Shown: in pieces, positions 8,799 to 17,593 of the stretch
How positions within the stretch are numbered: position 1 is the stretch's first letter
How the letters are laid out: each line of letters opens with the position of its first letter
Assembly: GCA_964349455.1 (NCBI GenBank)
Contig: CAYGGG010000001.1
Span: 1-62,564, forward strand
Origin: CSSED10-109M sp964349455
GTDB taxonomy: Bacteria; Bacillota_I; Bacilli_A; RF39; UBA660
Direction of reading: 5' to 3'
DNA: 62,564 nucleotides
Notes under the pieces: model-generated
What the model saw: the letters and a program-made list of their open reading frames with translations, nothing else
Told to the model about the DNA's origin: nothing
The model's database searches: none
Translations under genes and position numbers: made by a program

Positions 8799-9776
8799 CT
8801 AAAATTCCTGAATTGCTTCTACATCATTTAATGTAACATCCGGGAACACAACATTTTCCTTATCAGCTAAAGTTTGAAATTTAGTTCTAAAACTCTCTAA
8901 TTCTTTTACAATACTATCAGGATAAATTCGTTTGCTCGTTTTAATTGCATTATATACATCAATCAATTCAACAGCCTTTCGATCAGCGAACAACGCTTGT
9001 GAAAACGCTTGTGATAAAACCGAAAAAGCAACATCAGGATACATTGCTGACAAACCATATATTCTTTTAAATTCTGAAGTTGCGTCAACAATTGATTCCA
9101 TTAATTGCTTTGCAACAAAATCTTTATATTTAAAACTAATTTTAGTTTGCTTTTCAATCTTGGGCAGTGTTTCTTGTAAAATTTTAATCGTTGTTTCACG
9201 ATCAGGCTCCAACACATCAATCTTTTCAAATCGCCTTAAAAAAGCTCGATCACGAATAATATATGCATAATATTCCTCTGCAGTAGTTGCGCCAATCACC
9301 TTAACATCCCCTCGATCAATAACCGGTTTTAAAATGTTGGCCAGATCCATTGGGCCGGCTCCTTTGCCACCCATTAAAGTGTGAACTTCATCAATAAATA
9401 TAATTGTCTTACTCAAACTTTTTGCTTCATTAACAAAAACCGACATAATTAATTCTTCCCGCCCTTTGTAAAACATTGTTCCAACTAATGAATTCGCCGT
9501 TATTTTCAAAATTTTATAACCAAGCAATCGTTCTGGTACTTTACCCATTTGAATTCGATAAGCCAGCCCCTCCACAATTGCCGTTTTACCAATTCCCGCC
9601 TTGCCAACTAACAATCCCGATTTTTCTGGCGTTAATAAAACCATAATCAGTTTTTTTATTTCATCATCACGAGCAATTGCCGGATTAGTAATAAAATTCT
9701 TGCTGGTTAAATATTCACCATTCAAAGCAACCAAACTAATATTGTCATCAAAATCTAATATTTCGATTTTTTCCAC
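8799..9776 (-). CDS. Stand-alone AAA+ ATPase resembling ClpB/ClpC first nucleotide-binding domain
   Basis: The 325-aa product matches NBD1 of ClpB/ClpC unfoldases. It has Walker A GKAGIGKTA (about residues 58-66), a pore-loop-like segment GTMFYKGRE (about 99-107, where Clp proteins have GTKYRGEFE), Walker B IIFIDEVHTL (about 125-134), and the sensor-1/arginine-finger stretch VIGATTAEEYYAY...FLRRFE. Missing are the N-terminal substrate domain, the middle domain, and the whole second ATPase ring with its ClpP loop. It therefore cannot be a normal disaggregase. It is preceded at 14 bases by a membrane-anchored protein gene and followed by another, suggesting a remodelling role at the membrane (inferred). 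Confidence 0.85.
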   Translation of the reverse strand: MEKIEILDFDDNISLVALNGEYLTSKNFITNPAIARDDEIKKLIMVLLTPEKSGLLVGKAGIGKTAIVEGLAYRIQMGKVPERLLGYKILKITANSLVGTMFYKGREELIMSVFVNEAKSLSKTIIFIDEVHTLMGGKGAGPMDLANILKPVIDRGDVKVIGATTAEEYYAYIIRDRAFLRRFEKIDVLEPDRETTIKILQETLPKIEKQTKISFKYKDFVAKQLMESIVDATSEFKRIYGLSAMYPDVAFSVLSQAFSQALFADRKAVELIDVYNAIKTSKRIYPDSIVKELESFRTKFQTLADKENVVFPDVTLNDVEAIQEF

Positions 9777-9790
9777 AAAACCCCTCTTCT

Positions 9791-11059
9791 CTATCTTTTT
9801 ATATAAACCCCATATCCTAACGACTCATTAAACAAAAATTCTTGATTAACCACTAATGTTTTTAATCCATATTCGTCATGATAATATCGTACATAAAGTC
9901 TCTCTTTATAATAAACATAATCTCTTAAAAATATAATGTTTGCTGGTTCTTTTGTTGTAAATACATATTTCATATAATCTGGTCTTCGCCCGGGGGCCTG
10001 ATAAACTAAGTAATCTTCATCTCTTTCAATAACATAATAAACATATCCAATCTCACCCAATATTTTTTTCACTAACCAATAATCATCTTTATTACGCACT
10101 TCATCTTCTAAAACAAATTTTACACTACTTTTTGACGCATCGTCAACGTTAGTCACTTCCCATTTGCCATTTTTAAAAACTTTTATTCCCAAATAAACAT
10201 TCCCTATTTCAATAACCTTCCCATTATCAACATCAACCTGATATTGCTTACGATTATCAAAATTATAAATATATAGCAAATCGTCAACCACTCCTTGAAA
10301 AACAGCATCAAATCCTATTGCTTCAGGCAACTCAATCGTTGTCATTACATTATTAACCAAACTAATACGCCACAATTTATCAAAATCTAAATCACGATTA
10401 TAATCAGCAAAAACAACATACTCACCAACAATTATTCTTAATTCTGTTTTATAAACATCTTTATTGAAAGGAGCTACACTAGTAATTCTTCGGCTACTAT
10501 TTTTACTCACATTATCAATTCCACGATAATTATCAACAAAAACGTAATGATCATCCAGCACGTGATCCAAATGCACCGCCGTAAATCCCTCATCCAAAAC
10601 ATTATCGGCCTCATCTACAAATTGTTCAACACTGTATGCCGGATGAATTAGTTCAACTTCCGCATCAAAACTATCATCGATTCCCCGAATTGTTTGATAA
10701 TTATAAACACCCTCATTATAATGGCAAACCACATCCGAAATTAACTGATTAAAAGCCAAAACTGGTAATAAACATGTCGCAAAATCAGTTTCAACATAAC
10801 CAATTTGTTTTATAATTTCTTCAGCACGGTAAAAATGACGATAAGTTTGAAAATAAAATGTCTCATTACCTACTCTTATTTGAAAAAAATAGTGGGAATC
10901 ATCTTTATCTCGGACAAATTCTTCATATATTTCATATGTTTTACCATCTTTTTCAATGAAATAAGTTGCTTGATGACCTTTATTAAAAAAAAGTAAAATT
11001 AATTGTAAAATAACATACAAGAAGACCAAATAAAATAGTGCCGAAATTAATTTCCTCAT
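9791..11059 (-). CDS. Membrane-anchored extracytoplasmic protein, 422 aa, unknown
   Basis: A single N-terminal hydrophobic helix (about residues 5-25) with a preceding MRK suggests a membrane anchor with the rest outside. The large remainder is beta-rich, with many Tyr, Asp and Val and repeated short units (YIVGEYVVFADYNRD, VVDDLLYIYNFDN, IGYVYYVIERDEDYLVY). Such spacing is reminiscent of a beta-propeller, but I cannot assign a family. It is the first gene of the operon with the ClpB-like ATPase, a second anchored protein and trmL. The adjacent terminator at 11111-11136 ends the preceding lipoprotein unit. Confidence 0.78.
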   Translation of the reverse strand: MRKLISALFYLVFLYVILQLILLFFNKGHQATYFIEKDGKTYEIYEEFVRDKDDSHYFFQIRVGNETFYFQTYRHFYRAEEIIKQIGYVETDFATCLLPVLAFNQLISDVVCHYNEGVYNYQTIRGIDDSFDAEVELIHPAYSVEQFVDEADNVLDEGFTAVHLDHVLDDHYVFVDNYRGIDNVSKNSSRRITSVAPFNKDVYKTELRIIVGEYVVFADYNRDLDFDKLWRISLVNNVMTTIELPEAIGFDAVFQGVVDDLLYIYNFDNRKQYQVDVDNGKVIEIGNVYLGIKVFKNGKWEVTNVDDASKSSVKFVLEDEVRNKDDYWLVKKILGEIGYVYYVIERDEDYLVYQAPGRRPDYMKYVFTTKEPANIIFLRDYVYYKERLYVRYYHDEYGLKTLVVNQEFLFNESLGYGVYIKR

Positions 11060-11110
11060 CTTATCAACCTCATCTATATCATATCATAAATTAACCAATA
11101 AGAAAACAAA

Positions 11111-11136
11111 AAAAAATACTGAAATTCAGTATTTTT
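11111..11136 (-). terminator. Terminator of the lipoprotein gene
   Basis: AAAAATACTGAA and TTCAGTATTTTT pair almost perfectly around one central base, with an extended T-run on the minus strand. It separates the lipoprotein gene from the operon starting at 11059. Confidence 0.8.
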
Positions 11137-11144
11137 AATAATAA

Positions 11145-11603
11145 TTATTCTTTAATATAAACAGTTTTATACTCTTCAGTTAAAATATTATTTTCTTTAC
11201 CACGAAGCGGACAACCCAAATCGTCAAAATGAGTATGCGTTTTATCAGCAAAATCTTTATACGTGTCATATTTCATTTCCGCTTTTAAATCATCAAATCG
11301 ATCAGTTGCATAATCATTGTCAGCAAATATTTGGTCATTATTAATAAATAACTCTATATTCCCTGCTTCTTTCATAAAGACAAATACATTTGAACTAATA
11401 TTCCAAACTAAATAATTATCTTCTTTATTGGTAAAGATAACATCTGCCGTTCTCGTCCAACCTTCATCTTCAAGATACCCTTCGATATACTCCGAACAGG
11501 TAACATCAACTGTTTTTTTATCGTCTTTTTTATCCTCATCATTTCCACAACCACATCCTGTTGCAACTAATGCCACAAATAACAATAATAATAGTTTTTT
11601 CAT
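11145..11603 (-). CDS. Putative lipoprotein, 152 aa
   Basis: The N-terminus MKKLLLLLFVALVATGC is a type II signal peptide with a lipobox (ATGC); Cys at about residue 17 would be lipidated. A short Asp/Lys linker (NDEDKKDDKK) follows, then a mixed domain with two more cysteines (VTCSEY and DLGCPL) that could form a disulfide outside the cell. No recognised family. The ribosome binding site is AAAGGAGAG. It follows the HerA-like gene by about 67 bases and is closed by its own terminator. Confidence 0.82.
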   Translation of the reverse strand: MKKLLLLLFVALVATGCGCGNDEDKKDDKKTVDVTCSEYIEGYLEDEGWTRTADVIFTNKEDNYLVWNISSNVFVFMKEAGNIELFINNDQIFADNDYATDRFDDLKAEMKYDTYKDFADKTHTHFDDLGCPLRGKENNILTEEYKTVYIKE

Positions 11604-11670
11604 TTACGCTCTCCTTTCATAATTATTCCTTTTCATTATAATACAATAATCCTAAAAATGCAACATTTTT

Positions 11671-13434
11671 TTAATTTCCATTATTTATCGACCATCTTTT
11701 TACAACATCCGCATTACTACTAGTTGGTTCTGGAGCCGGCAAATCCATTTTAACAATCATTGGCACCTTAAACGCCTTTCCAAAAGCAACACAAGTCCCA
11801 GGCTGTAAACTCTTTTGTTTTTCAACAATTTCAGCACTAATATTCGGCAGCATTTTTCGAATATAATCCAAATCCCTTGGATGATTCATTTTAAAAATTA
11901 AAAAATTACTACATTGTGAAATAACGGTATCAGAAATTTCAACCGGGCGCTGCGAAATAAGATTTAACACCATCCCATACTTTCGACCCTCTTTTGCAAC
12001 CCGTTCGAACACATTGTAACCTAACAAGTAAACATCACGATCATTTTGAACATATCGGTGCGCCTCTTCAACAAAAATATGAATTGGAATTGAAGCCCGA
12101 TCTTTTAACCTTTTTGAAAAATCAAATAGCATTTTTGAATAAATTTTTACAACTACTTTTGCAAACCAATCATCAACATCTTCTAAATTAAAATTAATAA
12201 TTTGCGCCTTTTTCCCACCAATCGAAACCAAACTAGAAATAAAACTATCAATTGATGTATACTTAGGAACATCAAAAAATCGTTCGTACTCACCATTAAT
12301 AATTCCGTGCAAACGAACTTTCAAAGTAACAGCTTCATGATAAGTTTTTTCATTTCGCAAAAGACCTTCCGAAATCAAAGTAAATTCAAGTGCGCGTTCT
12401 AAATCTTGAACTGTATAATACGCTATTTTCGGTGGCTGGTGTTTTTCTAATTCTTCATCGATAAACTGCGTAATATAACTATTAACCAAAATGCTTTCAA
12501 CAAACTCGCCCTTTAAATCAATAATAAAACATTCACGAAACTTTCTAACATAACCAACTCCTTGCACCGGGGCTTCCAAGTTAAAATGACTCGTCTTACA
12601 AGAAGCAAAAATAGCAAAAATATCATTTCGCTTACTCGCTGCTGTTTGATTAGTATATAAAATTGTCATAATTGCCTTTGCAATCAAATGATCTTTGTAT
12701 TTTTCAGAAAGTTCATTTTCCTCGGAAAAAATCCTAGCCAGTTTTAACATTCGTTCAATAATTAACAATTGCGAATGCTCTTCCGCATCAAGCAACAAAG
12801 CAACCTCATCAACCCCTAAAAACCAAATTGGAATTTCTAACTTTACGCCCTTTGCTTGAAACTTATTAGTTGTGTATATTTTAAAATTAAAATTTGGATT
12901 AATTTGATTAATATTTTCAAACGCATTATGATATTCACCATAAGCATCAAAAATAAAAAAATTAGAACGAAAAGGAACAACATTCTTATTCAAAAAAATA
13001 TTTTGCAAAATACGAGCAACGCCATAAGACTTTCCACTACCGCTATTTCCAAAAATAGCCATATGATTACTAAACAATTCATTAATATCAACATAAATAG
13101 GACAATTATCATAAAGCGGTGACGACCCTAAATAAAAATTGCTCATATTGCTAGTTCCAACGATCATCGATAATTCTTCCTTTGTAATTAGTCGTAAACT
13201 AGCTGATAAAGTTGGTTTACGAATAACACCGCCAATGAACTGCCCATCAACAACTTCTCCAAGAAAACGAATCTTAATTATTTCCTTGCCAACGTCTTCA
13301 ACCTCACCAAGAATTTTCTTCTTTTCGTCTTCAAAAACAACATGCATATTCATCAAGTTAGTTGCCAATGACATTCCTGTTTCAACTTCAATATGCGCTA
13401 AATTATCGCTAATATACACTATCTTCCCAAACAT
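11671..13434 (-). CDS. HerA-like hexameric ATPase/translocase (HAS-barrel plus FtsK/HerA ATPase, DUF87)
   Basis: The 587-aa product starts with a small beta-barrel (about residues 1-90, FGKIVYISDNLAHIEVETG), the HAS barrel of HerA-type ATPases. It has Walker A GNSGSGKS (about 129-136), a switch-like IFDAYGEYH, Walker B IHIFVEEAHRYV and the sensor stretch LISQRPVEISDTVISQC, all typical of the HerA family. HerA pumps DNA in archaeal end resection with the nuclease NurA; bacterial members also occur in defence systems. No NurA, Sir2 or nuclease gene is nearby. It starts two bases after ylxM, so it belongs to the ftsY operon. Its role here is unknown, probably DNA-related. Confidence 0.87.
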   Translation of the reverse strand: MFGKIVYISDNLAHIEVETGMSLATNLMNMHVVFEDEKKKILGEVEDVGKEIIKIRFLGEVVDGQFIGGVIRKPTLSASLRLITKEELSMIVGTSNMSNFYLGSSPLYDNCPIYVDINELFSNHMAIFGNSGSGKSYGVARILQNIFLNKNVVPFRSNFFIFDAYGEYHNAFENINQINPNFNFKIYTTNKFQAKGVKLEIPIWFLGVDEVALLLDAEEHSQLLIIERMLKLARIFSEENELSEKYKDHLIAKAIMTILYTNQTAASKRNDIFAIFASCKTSHFNLEAPVQGVGYVRKFRECFIIDLKGEFVESILVNSYITQFIDEELEKHQPPKIAYYTVQDLERALEFTLISEGLLRNEKTYHEAVTLKVRLHGIINGEYERFFDVPKYTSIDSFISSLVSIGGKKAQIINFNLEDVDDWFAKVVVKIYSKMLFDFSKRLKDRASIPIHIFVEEAHRYVQNDRDVYLLGYNVFERVAKEGRKYGMVLNLISQRPVEISDTVISQCSNFLIFKMNHPRDLDYIRKMLPNISAEIVEKQKSLQPGTCVAFGKAFKVPMIVKMDLPAPEPTSSNADVVKRWSINNGN

Positions 13435-13435
13435 A

Positions 13436-13729
13436 CTAGACCTCCCTTAAGATTCTTAACACCTGTTTTTTAACCTCATTATCTTTTATCATTTTCTCAA
13501 TTTTTGCCGTTTTTTGCAATAGTTTTAACTTATTTTCTAAATCAAATAATTTTTCCTCAACTTCTTTTAATTGTTTATGGATAGCATTACGACTAATTTG
13601 ATTATTTTCAGCAATTTCTTGTAAAGACAAATTATCAAAATAATAATCAATAAAATATTCTTTTTGCTTTGAAGTCAACAACACTTGATAAAAATCAAAC
13701 AATTGACACAACAACAATTTTTCTTTCAC
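13436..13729 (-). CDS. ylxM: SRP-associated HTH protein YlxM
   Basis: Small sigma-70 region-4-like helix-turn-helix protein of the signal recognition particle locus. The product contains LFDFYQVLLTSKQKEYF and DLSLQEIAENNQISRNAIHK, very close to Bacillus/Streptococcus YlxM, followed by a coiled-coil tail. I choose GTG 13729, which overlaps the TGA stop of the membrane protein gene (GTGA); the frame is open a little further upstream. Usually ylxM sits between ftsY and ffh; here ftsY is two genes upstream and the next gene is HerA-like, with no ffh in the window. Confidence 0.9.
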   Translation of the reverse strand: MKEKLLLCQLFDFYQVLLTSKQKEYFIDYYFDNLSLQEIAENNQISRNAIHKQLKEVEEKLFDLENKLKLLQKTAKIEKMIKDNEVKKQVLRILREV

Positions 13730-13965
13730 GCCATCACCAACAATAAGCAAATTACAGCAATAGCTAAATAAGCAACCGTAAAATACTTTCGCTTGAAAGT
13801 ATGATAATTATTATAAGCCATCCCAAACATTAAAAAGGCAAGCATCACATTTATAAGCATTTGAAATGCCGGTTCAATTAAAACCATTATAAATGTCATC
13901 ACTGTCGCAACGCTAAACATTAACTGGTAAATCAATCCAATCATTTGTTTTTGACTATACTTCAT
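13726..13965 (-). CDS. Small membrane protein, three helices, 79 aa
   Basis: Starting at ATG 13965, which overlaps the ftsY stop, the product has about three hydrophobic helices (LIYQLMFSVATVMTFIMVLI, LINVMLAFLMFGMAYN and VAYLAIAVICLLLVMA). The open frame runs further upstream into ftsY, but that part is a shadow. It ends in TGA that overlaps the GTG start of ylxM. Being translationally coupled on both sides inside the SRP operon suggests a role near membrane protein insertion, but no family is recognised. Confidence 0.75.
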   Translation of the reverse strand: MKYSQKQMIGLIYQLMFSVATVMTFIMVLIEPAFQMLINVMLAFLMFGMAYNNYHTFKRKYFTVAYLAIAVICLLLVMA

Positions 13966-14899
13966 CTTCCCACCCCCTAAACAATCCGTAAACATACTTT
14001 TCTAATTCAAACTTTTTTAAATCTTCCTTTTTTTCACCAAGACCAATAAATTTAACTGGTACTCCAGTTTCATCCTTAATCGCCAAAACAATCCCCCCCT
14101 TAGCTGTTCCATCCAATTTAGTTAAAATAATTCCAGTTACATTTACAATCTCACAAAAACTAATCGCTTGCGAAATACCATTTTGACCAGTTGTTGCATC
14201 AATTACTAACAACGTTTCGTGTGGTGCCCCCTCAACCAATCGTCCAATAACCTTATTTATTTTTTCCAATTCAGACATCAAATTTTCCTTGTTTTGCAAA
14301 CGTCCAGCCGTATCAATCAAAACAACGTCATAATTTTCTTTTCGCGCAATAGCCATTCCGTCAAAAATAACACTAGCAGGATCCCCATCACCTTCAATAA
14401 CCCGGATTCCCAATCGGGCGCCCCATTCACGCAACTGTTCCGTCGCTCCTGCACGAAACGTATCAGCCGCAATAATTAACACTTTTTTATTAAGTTCCTT
14501 CATCTGCCATGCCAGCTTAACCAAGGACGTTGTTTTTCCACTACCGTTAACACCAACAAAAAGCAATACCGTTAAATCAACAAACTTTATTTCATTATCA
14601 ATTTGACCGTAAAAAGAAATTAACGAATTAACCAATTCTTTTTTAAAATCAACAAACTTCATTTTTTTATCATTATTAATTTTATCAATAAACCGATTAA
14701 CTGTTTTAACACCCATATCAGCGCCAATTAATATTTCTTCTAACTCTTCAAAAAATGCACCATCAACATTGCGATATTTTTTTGCAAGCTCTTCAATTTT
14801 ACCAACAACATTTTCACTTGTCTTCAAAAAACCCTTTTCATAATCAGTTTTTTCTTCATTGCTTTTAAATAAATTCTTAAATTGATTGATTAACCCCAT
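13955..14899 (-). CDS. ftsY: Signal recognition particle receptor FtsY
   Basis: SRP receptor GTPase that docks ribosome-nascent chain complexes at the membrane. The short N-terminus is basic and lacks the long acidic A domain of some bacteria. The NG domain is complete: P-loop GVNGSGKTTSLVKLA, DTFRAGATEQLREW, DTAGRLQNKENLMSELEKI, and TKLDGTAKGG with GLGEKKEDL near the C-terminus. Length 314 aa is normal for compact Bacilli forms. It is the first gene of the ftsY-membrane protein-ylxM-herA-like operon. Confidence 0.97.
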   Translation of the reverse strand: MGLINQFKNLFKSNEEKTDYEKGFLKTSENVVGKIEELAKKYRNVDGAFFEELEEILIGADMGVKTVNRFIDKINNDKKMKFVDFKKELVNSLISFYGQIDNEIKFVDLTVLLFVGVNGSGKTTSLVKLAWQMKELNKKVLIIAADTFRAGATEQLREWGARLGIRVIEGDGDPASVIFDGMAIARKENYDVVLIDTAGRLQNKENLMSELEKINKVIGRLVEGAPHETLLVIDATTGQNGISQAISFCEIVNVTGIILTKLDGTAKGGIVLAIKDETGVPVKFIGLGEKKEDLKKFELEKYVYGLFRGWEDEV

Positions 14900-14942
14900 C
14901 TTACCACCTATTCTTATTTTACAATAAAAAAGATTAAATTAC

Positions 14943-14971
14943 TAGACAAAACAAAAAAAAAGAGTTATAAT
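14943..14971 (+). promoter_or_regulatory. Promoter of the RNase J gene
   Basis: TAGACA (14943-14948) and TATAAT (14966-14971) are separated by 17 bases. An AAAGGAGG ribosome binding site follows before ATG 15014. Confidence 0.8.
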
Positions 14972-15013
14972 GGTTTAGTTGCTTTTCGGTTAAAAAAAAA
15001 GAAAGGAGGAAAA

Positions 15014-16666
15014 ATGACTCAAAACACTAATGACGACACAAAAATTTTTGCACTCGGCGGTTTAGGCGAGGTTGGCAAAAACATGTTTTGTGTTGTTCAC
15101 AAAGAAGAAATAATCATTATTGATGCAGGAATTGCTTTCCCTCAAGGAGAACTACTGGGGATTGACTATGTTATTCCTGATTTTACCTATTTAAAACAAA
15201 ATGAAAGTAAAATAAAAGCTTTATTTATCACCCACGGGCATGAAGATCACATTGGTGGCATTCCGTTTTTATTACAAACCGTAAATGTTCCTTCTATTTA
15301 TGCACCAAATCAAGCAATTGGATTAATTAACAAAAAGTTAACCGAGAGAAATATCCAACACAAGCACCTACTTACATACGATGATAAAGCAAAATTTAAC
15401 TTTAAATATTTTCAACTAGAATTTTTCAAAACAACTCACTCAATTCCTGATTCACACGGTGTCTCAATTAAAACACCAAATGGGCGAATTGTTTTATCAG
15501 GCGATTTTAAATTTGATTTTACACCGATTGGTCCAATGACCGATCTTCATAAAATTGCTAGAATTGGCGAAGAAGGGGTTGATTTATTACTAAGCGATAG
15601 CACCAACGCTTTACACGAAGGAATATCAAGTAGCGAATCAAAAGTTGATGAAGCGTTAGGAGAAATGTTTAAAAAATATGAAGGGCGAATAATAATTGCC
15701 ACTTTTGCGTCAAATGTTTATCGCTTAAAACATATTATCGATACATGCAGAAGAAATAATCGTAAAATTGCCGTTTTTGGACGGAGTATGGAAAACAATC
15801 TTGAAAATTCAATTCAAAGCGGATTCATTAAAAAAGAAGATATCTTTATCACACCAGACGAGGCCAATTTATTACCCGATCATAAAGTTTGTTTGCTTTG
15901 TACCGGTAGCCAGGGCGAACCCCTTGCTGCATTAAGTCGAATTGCAAATGGAACTCATAAACAAATTGAATTAAGAGAAGGCGATATCGTCGTTTTCTCA
16001 TCTTCAGCAATTCCCGGTAATGCTTTGAGTATTTCAAGAACAATCAATAAACTTTATATGCGTAATGTTCAAGTATTCACTAACACTTCATTAAGCGATA
16101 TTCACACATCTGGTCATGGTAAACAAGAAGAATTAAAACTAATGATTCGCTTATTAAAACCAACTCACTTTATGCCAGTCCACGGTGAATTTAGAATGCA
16201 AAAAGCACACGCCAACTTGGCAATCGAATGCGGTATTCCCAAAAACAAAACATTTATCTTAAAAAATGGCGATGTATTATCACTCAATCAAAAAAAAGTA
16301 TCTTTAACGGGGACCGTCATTGCTGATAATGTATATATTGATGGAACGCAGGTTGGTAATATTAGTAATATAATCATGAAAGAAAGAAAAGCAATGTCCA
16401 ATGAAGGAATAATCATAATTGCTGCTAATGTTAAAAACAACAAATTACTAGCAGATCCAGTTCTTTCAACAAGAGGCTTTGTTTTAATAAATAATAGTTT
16501 AGAATTCTTAAACAAATTAGCTGAAATTGCTAAAACAACAATTAACCAAACCGAAAGATATGAAGAAATTGACAATAATTTAACAACTGCCATTAGTAGT
16601 TATATATTTGAAAAAACCGGCCGTAAGCCAGTTCTTGTCAATCTAATTAATCAAATAAATAGTTAA
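15014..16666 (+). CDS. rnj: Ribonuclease J
   Basis: Metallo-beta-lactamase/beta-CASP ribonuclease with endonuclease and 5'-3' exonuclease activity in Bacillota, central to mRNA decay and rRNA maturation. The metal site HGHEDHIGG lies at about residues 74-82, with further ligands in SIPDSHGVS and LSGDFKFD. The beta-CASP parts are seen in LLSDSTNALHEG, ATFASNVYRLKHI, SGHGKQEEL and PVHGEFRM. Length 550 aa is standard. It is a single-gene unit on the plus strand, and its stop overlaps the convergent whiA stop by four bases. Whether it is J1 or J2 cannot be told. Confidence 0.95.
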   Translation: MTQNTNDDTKIFALGGLGEVGKNMFCVVHKEEIIIIDAGIAFPQGELLGIDYVIPDFTYLKQNESKIKALFITHGHEDHIGGIPFLLQTVNVPSIYAPNQAIGLINKKLTERNIQHKHLLTYDDKAKFNFKYFQLEFFKTTHSIPDSHGVSIKTPNGRIVLSGDFKFDFTPIGPMTDLHKIARIGEEGVDLLLSDSTNALHEGISSSESKVDEALGEMFKKYEGRIIIATFASNVYRLKHIIDTCRRNNRKIAVFGRSMENNLENSIQSGFIKKEDIFITPDEANLLPDHKVCLLCTGSQGEPLAALSRIANGTHKQIELREGDIVVFSSSAIPGNALSISRTINKLYMRNVQVFTNTSLSDIHTSGHGKQEELKLMIRLLKPTHFMPVHGEFRMQKAHANLAIECGIPKNKTFILKNGDVLSLNQKKVSLTGTVIADNVYIDGTQVGNISNIIMKERKAMSNEGIIIIAANVKNNKLLADPVLSTRGFVLINNSLEFLNKLAEIAKTTINQTERYEEIDNNLTTAISSYIFEKTGRKPVLVNLINQINS

Positions 16667-16684
16667 CTTTTAACTATTTTTTTT
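16658..16684. terminator. Terminator shared by rnj and whiA
   Basis: AATAGTTAA (16658-16666) and TTAACTATT (16670-16678) form a hairpin followed by a T-run on the plus strand. It contains both stop codons. On the minus strand the T-run is weaker. Confidence 0.7.
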
Positions 16685-17583
16685 GCAAATTTTGCAATCT
16701 TAATAAAGCGATGATATAAACCAGATTTTGTTATTTTTTGTTCTGTTTCCAAACTAATAATTTCCGCTAATTCCGTCAAAGAAGCATCTGGATATTTTAA
16801 ACGATAATCAGCAACAACCATTAACTTATTTGACAAGGCATCATACAACCCCTCATTTATAATCAAATTTATATCTCTAATTTGCTTATCTGAACTAAAA
16901 ATCGTTTTATCAACATTAGCTTGCTCACAATTATTTAAACGATTTGTCATGTTCTTATGATCACGATAAATTCTCACATCTTCAAAATAAAACAAGCCAC
17001 CCCCGGTTCCAATTATTTTCAAAAAGTCACTAATTTTTTCAGATTCTTTAATATAAATCATCATCTTCTTTTCTCGTTCTAATATTTTTGCATTTAGTGA
17101 AAAATTATTTAACAAATCCAAAATAAAAATCGCATAGTTAACATCATCAACCACAAACTCTAAATGGTAACTTGTTTTTTTAGGATCACTTAAACTCCCA
17201 ACCGCTAAAAAAATACCCCTTAAAAAAACTTTCTTCATTTCATCATCATCAATCACAAAAAACAACGGTAACTGTTGTTTTTTTTCAACACTTAAACCTA
17301 ACGTTTTTAAAACAAAATCATCTTTTTCCTCTATCTCTAAAATATAAATATAACGATTGCGAAACCGAAGCCCCTTACGAACCGTTATTTTACAATTAAT
17401 TTGAAAAACCTTTTTTGTTAAACTAAAAACTCTTTTTGCCAAAGCAACACTCTCAGTTGTTATTTTTAAATTGGTTTCAAAAAAACCGACAACACTAAAA
17501 ATAGCAGATAATTCGGAAATTGCTTCCAATCTACTACTCTCAATTCCGACAATTTCATTTTTTAGTTGTGAAGTAAAAGACAT
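16663..17583 (-). CDS. whiA: WhiA-like sporulation/cell-division regulator
   Basis: DNA-binding protein combining a degenerate LAGLIDADG homing-endonuclease fold with a C-terminal helix-turn-helix; in Bacilli it affects cell division and chromosome segregation. The C-terminal signature is clear: ENVRI-like FEDVRIYRDHKNMTNRLNNC, then YRLKYPDASLTELAEII and KSGLYHRFIKI. The N-terminus MSFTSQLKNEI is typical. Length 306 aa is normal. The usual neighbours yvcJ and yvcK are absent; here it ends a long operon beginning with valS. Confidence 0.93.
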   Translation of the reverse strand: MSFTSQLKNEIVGIESSRLEAISELSAIFSVVGFFETNLKITTESVALAKRVFSLTKKVFQINCKITVRKGLRFRNRYIYILEIEEKDDFVLKTLGLSVEKKQQLPLFFVIDDDEMKKVFLRGIFLAVGSLSDPKKTSYHLEFVVDDVNYAIFILDLLNNFSLNAKILEREKKMMIYIKESEKISDFLKIIGTGGGLFYFEDVRIYRDHKNMTNRLNNCEQANVDKTIFSSDKQIRDINLIINEGLYDALSNKLMVVADYRLKYPDASLTELAEIISLETEQKITKSGLYHRFIKIAKFAKKIVKS

Positions 17584-17593
17584 AAAATCACCC

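Noticed and set aside
9791..11059. Defence operon (AAA ATPase with membrane effector)
   Set aside because: The operon ends in trmL and lies among housekeeping genes; no nuclease or known effector domain is visible.
11671..13434. HerA-DUF4297 or HerA-Sir2 antiphage system
   Set aside because: No effector gene is adjacent; neighbours are ftsY, ylxM and a lipoprotein.
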